Both the position numbers and the translations under genes were made by a program. Shown here piece by piece: positions 63,297-64,000 of a DNA stretch of 64,000 nt (the first letter of the stretch is position 1; the number at the start of each line of letters is the position of its first letter). Below the pieces are notes generated by a model, which saw only the letters and a list, made by a program, of their open reading frames with translations, made no database searches and was not told the DNA's origin. The stretch is from Cryobacterium breve (lineage in GTDB: Bacteria > Actinomycetota > Actinomycetes > Actinomycetales > Microbacteriaceae): contig NZ_CP075584.1 of assembly GCF_027594785.1 (NCBI RefSeq), positions 2,108,001-2,172,000 on the forward strand. Direction: 5' to 3'.

Positions 63297-64000
63297 TCAA
63301 CGGAGCATAGTTTTCACCTGGATTCCGCCTACGGGATGCTCGTATTTCGCACATGCGGGGGTCGGTCGGATGGCAATTCTTCCTGCGACTATGAGGCCCC
63401 CGTGCTGGTCGCGGTCAGAGCTGGTCGAGGGGCTCGGTGCCCTTGTCGGCATCGCGCCCCCGAGCAGGGCGTCGACGAGCGATTCGCCAACGAACTCGCC
63501 GTAGCGCTCGGGGCGCCAACCGCGGGTGAGCACCAGGAGGCTGTAGAGCTCAGGCGAGCTGTATACCCACATGATCTCGGCCGCCTCATCGACGGAGAGG
63601 CCCAGACGCAACTGAAACTTGCTGGCCAAGCCTTGGGCTACATGGGTCATTCGGGTCAGGCGCGCGGTGTCGAAGTCGGCACGCAATTGAGCCATTGACG
63701 GATCAACCTCCGCCGTTGTTGACAGCAGCAGGAGCAATGGAGCGATCCGGGGCGCGACCTCTGTGGTGAACGCGCCTAGTCCGCGCAGCATCCTTCGGGG
63801 GTCGGCTTCGGCCGCCTGCATCGCGTCCGAGCGCTGTTCTGCGGGGATCGGGCCTTCGCCCTTGAGCGCGTCCTTGCACATCGCGCGCAGGAGCCCTGCT
63901 TTTCCTCCGAAGGACTTGTAAATGGTGTCGGCGGATGTGCCGGCGTCGGCCGCGATCGATGCGATCGTCGTGGCGGTGAAGCCGTCGTTCAGGAATCGTT
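63297..64000 (-). CDS. TetR family regulator (5' end outside window)
   Basis: Continues past the right edge. The HTH is FLNDGFTATTIASIAADAGT then SADTIYKSFGGKAGLLRAMC, clear TetR recognition helix (TIYKSFG). The C-terminal half contains PRIAPLLLLLSTTAEVDPSM and AEIMWVYSSPELYSLLVL, the TetR_C_33-like helical domain. The last 30 residues are low-complexity and diverge from the family, so the true end may be earlier. Confidence 0.85.
   Translation of the reverse strand, partial: RFLNDGFTATTIASIAADAGTSADTIYKSFGGKAGLLRAMCKDALKGEGPIPAEQRSDAMQAAEADPRRMLRGLGAFTTEVAPRIAPLLLLLSTTAEVDPSMAQLRADFDTARLTRMTHVAQGLASKFQLRLGLSVDEAAEIMWVYSSPELYSLLVLTRGWRPERYGEFVGESLVDALLGGAMPTRAPSPSTSSDRDQHGGLIVAGRIAIRPTPACAKYEHPVGGIQVKTMLR

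Overview
This 64 kb window is high-GC actinobacterial chromosome, most likely from the Microbacteriaceae (a Cryobacterium- or Leifsonia-like relative). That assignment is an inference from codon usage, the frequent GGATGCC context, the cell-wall-binding-repeat deacetylase and the heliorhodopsin/carotenoid genes. No rRNA gene or complete tRNA gene is present.

Layout. 1-7.2 kb: envelope genes (glycosidase-like membrane protein, degenerate GGDEF-EAL protein, TetR regulator, large cell-wall polysaccharide deacetylase). 7.4-20.5 kb: amino-acid permease, DUF1003 protein, sucrose phosphorylase, alanine dehydrogenase with its Lrp-type regulator, GH13 alpha-glucosidase-like enzyme, PhzF, an AroE-like enzyme, GH25-like secreted protein, isochorismatase, VOC and GNAT proteins. 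20.8-24.1 kb: a light/carotenoid locus with a heliorhodopsin that has no retinal-binding lysine, facing a Blh beta-carotene oxygenase and a CrtY lycopene cyclase. 24.2-26.8 kb: dienelactone hydrolase, a QorB-like/HxlR divergent pair, a small coiled-coil protein. 26.9-48.6 kb: a large accessory catabolic region with a 2-oxoacid dehydrogenase E1(alpha-beta fusion)-E2 pair, VOC proteins, GntR and XRE-cupin regulators, four zinc alcohol dehydrogenases (two butanediol-dehydrogenase-like paralogues), an EboE-like TIM barrel, a PRISE-type reductase, an atypical M24 protein, an SDR, a 3-hydroxyisobutyrate-dehydrogenase-like enzyme and a ribose-type ABC importer whose ATPase is fused to a permease. Shared palindromic operators tie parts of this region into regulons; the growth substrate is unknown. 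48.8-60.6 kb: active-looking GGDEF-EAL protein, two aldo/keto reductases, a bacterial release-factor-fold protein, an F420/NADP oxidoreductase-like protein, an MmyB-type regulator, rifampin ADP-ribosyltransferase (Arr), glucose-6-phosphate isomerase and an MFS exporter. 60.7-64 kb: a VOC pseudogene, an SRPBCC protein, a tRNA-Ser 3'-end fragment with terminator (an apparent attachment-site scar), then a hydrolase, a DUF6188-like protein and a truncated TetR regulator that may lie on an integrated element.

Two window-wide patterns matter for reading the annotation. First, about sixteen genes, including housekeeping pgi and ald, carry frame breaks, and about 20 of these breaks are insertions of 1-2 bases at the centre of the tetranucleotide AGCT in the context GAGCT/AGCTC. 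Removing the extra bases restores full-length, family-typical proteins, so I annotate them as genes with suspected sequence errors and give coordinates for the restored gene. Second, long near-perfect palindromes sit at most convergent gene ends and fall into at least two sequence families repeated tens of kilobases apart.
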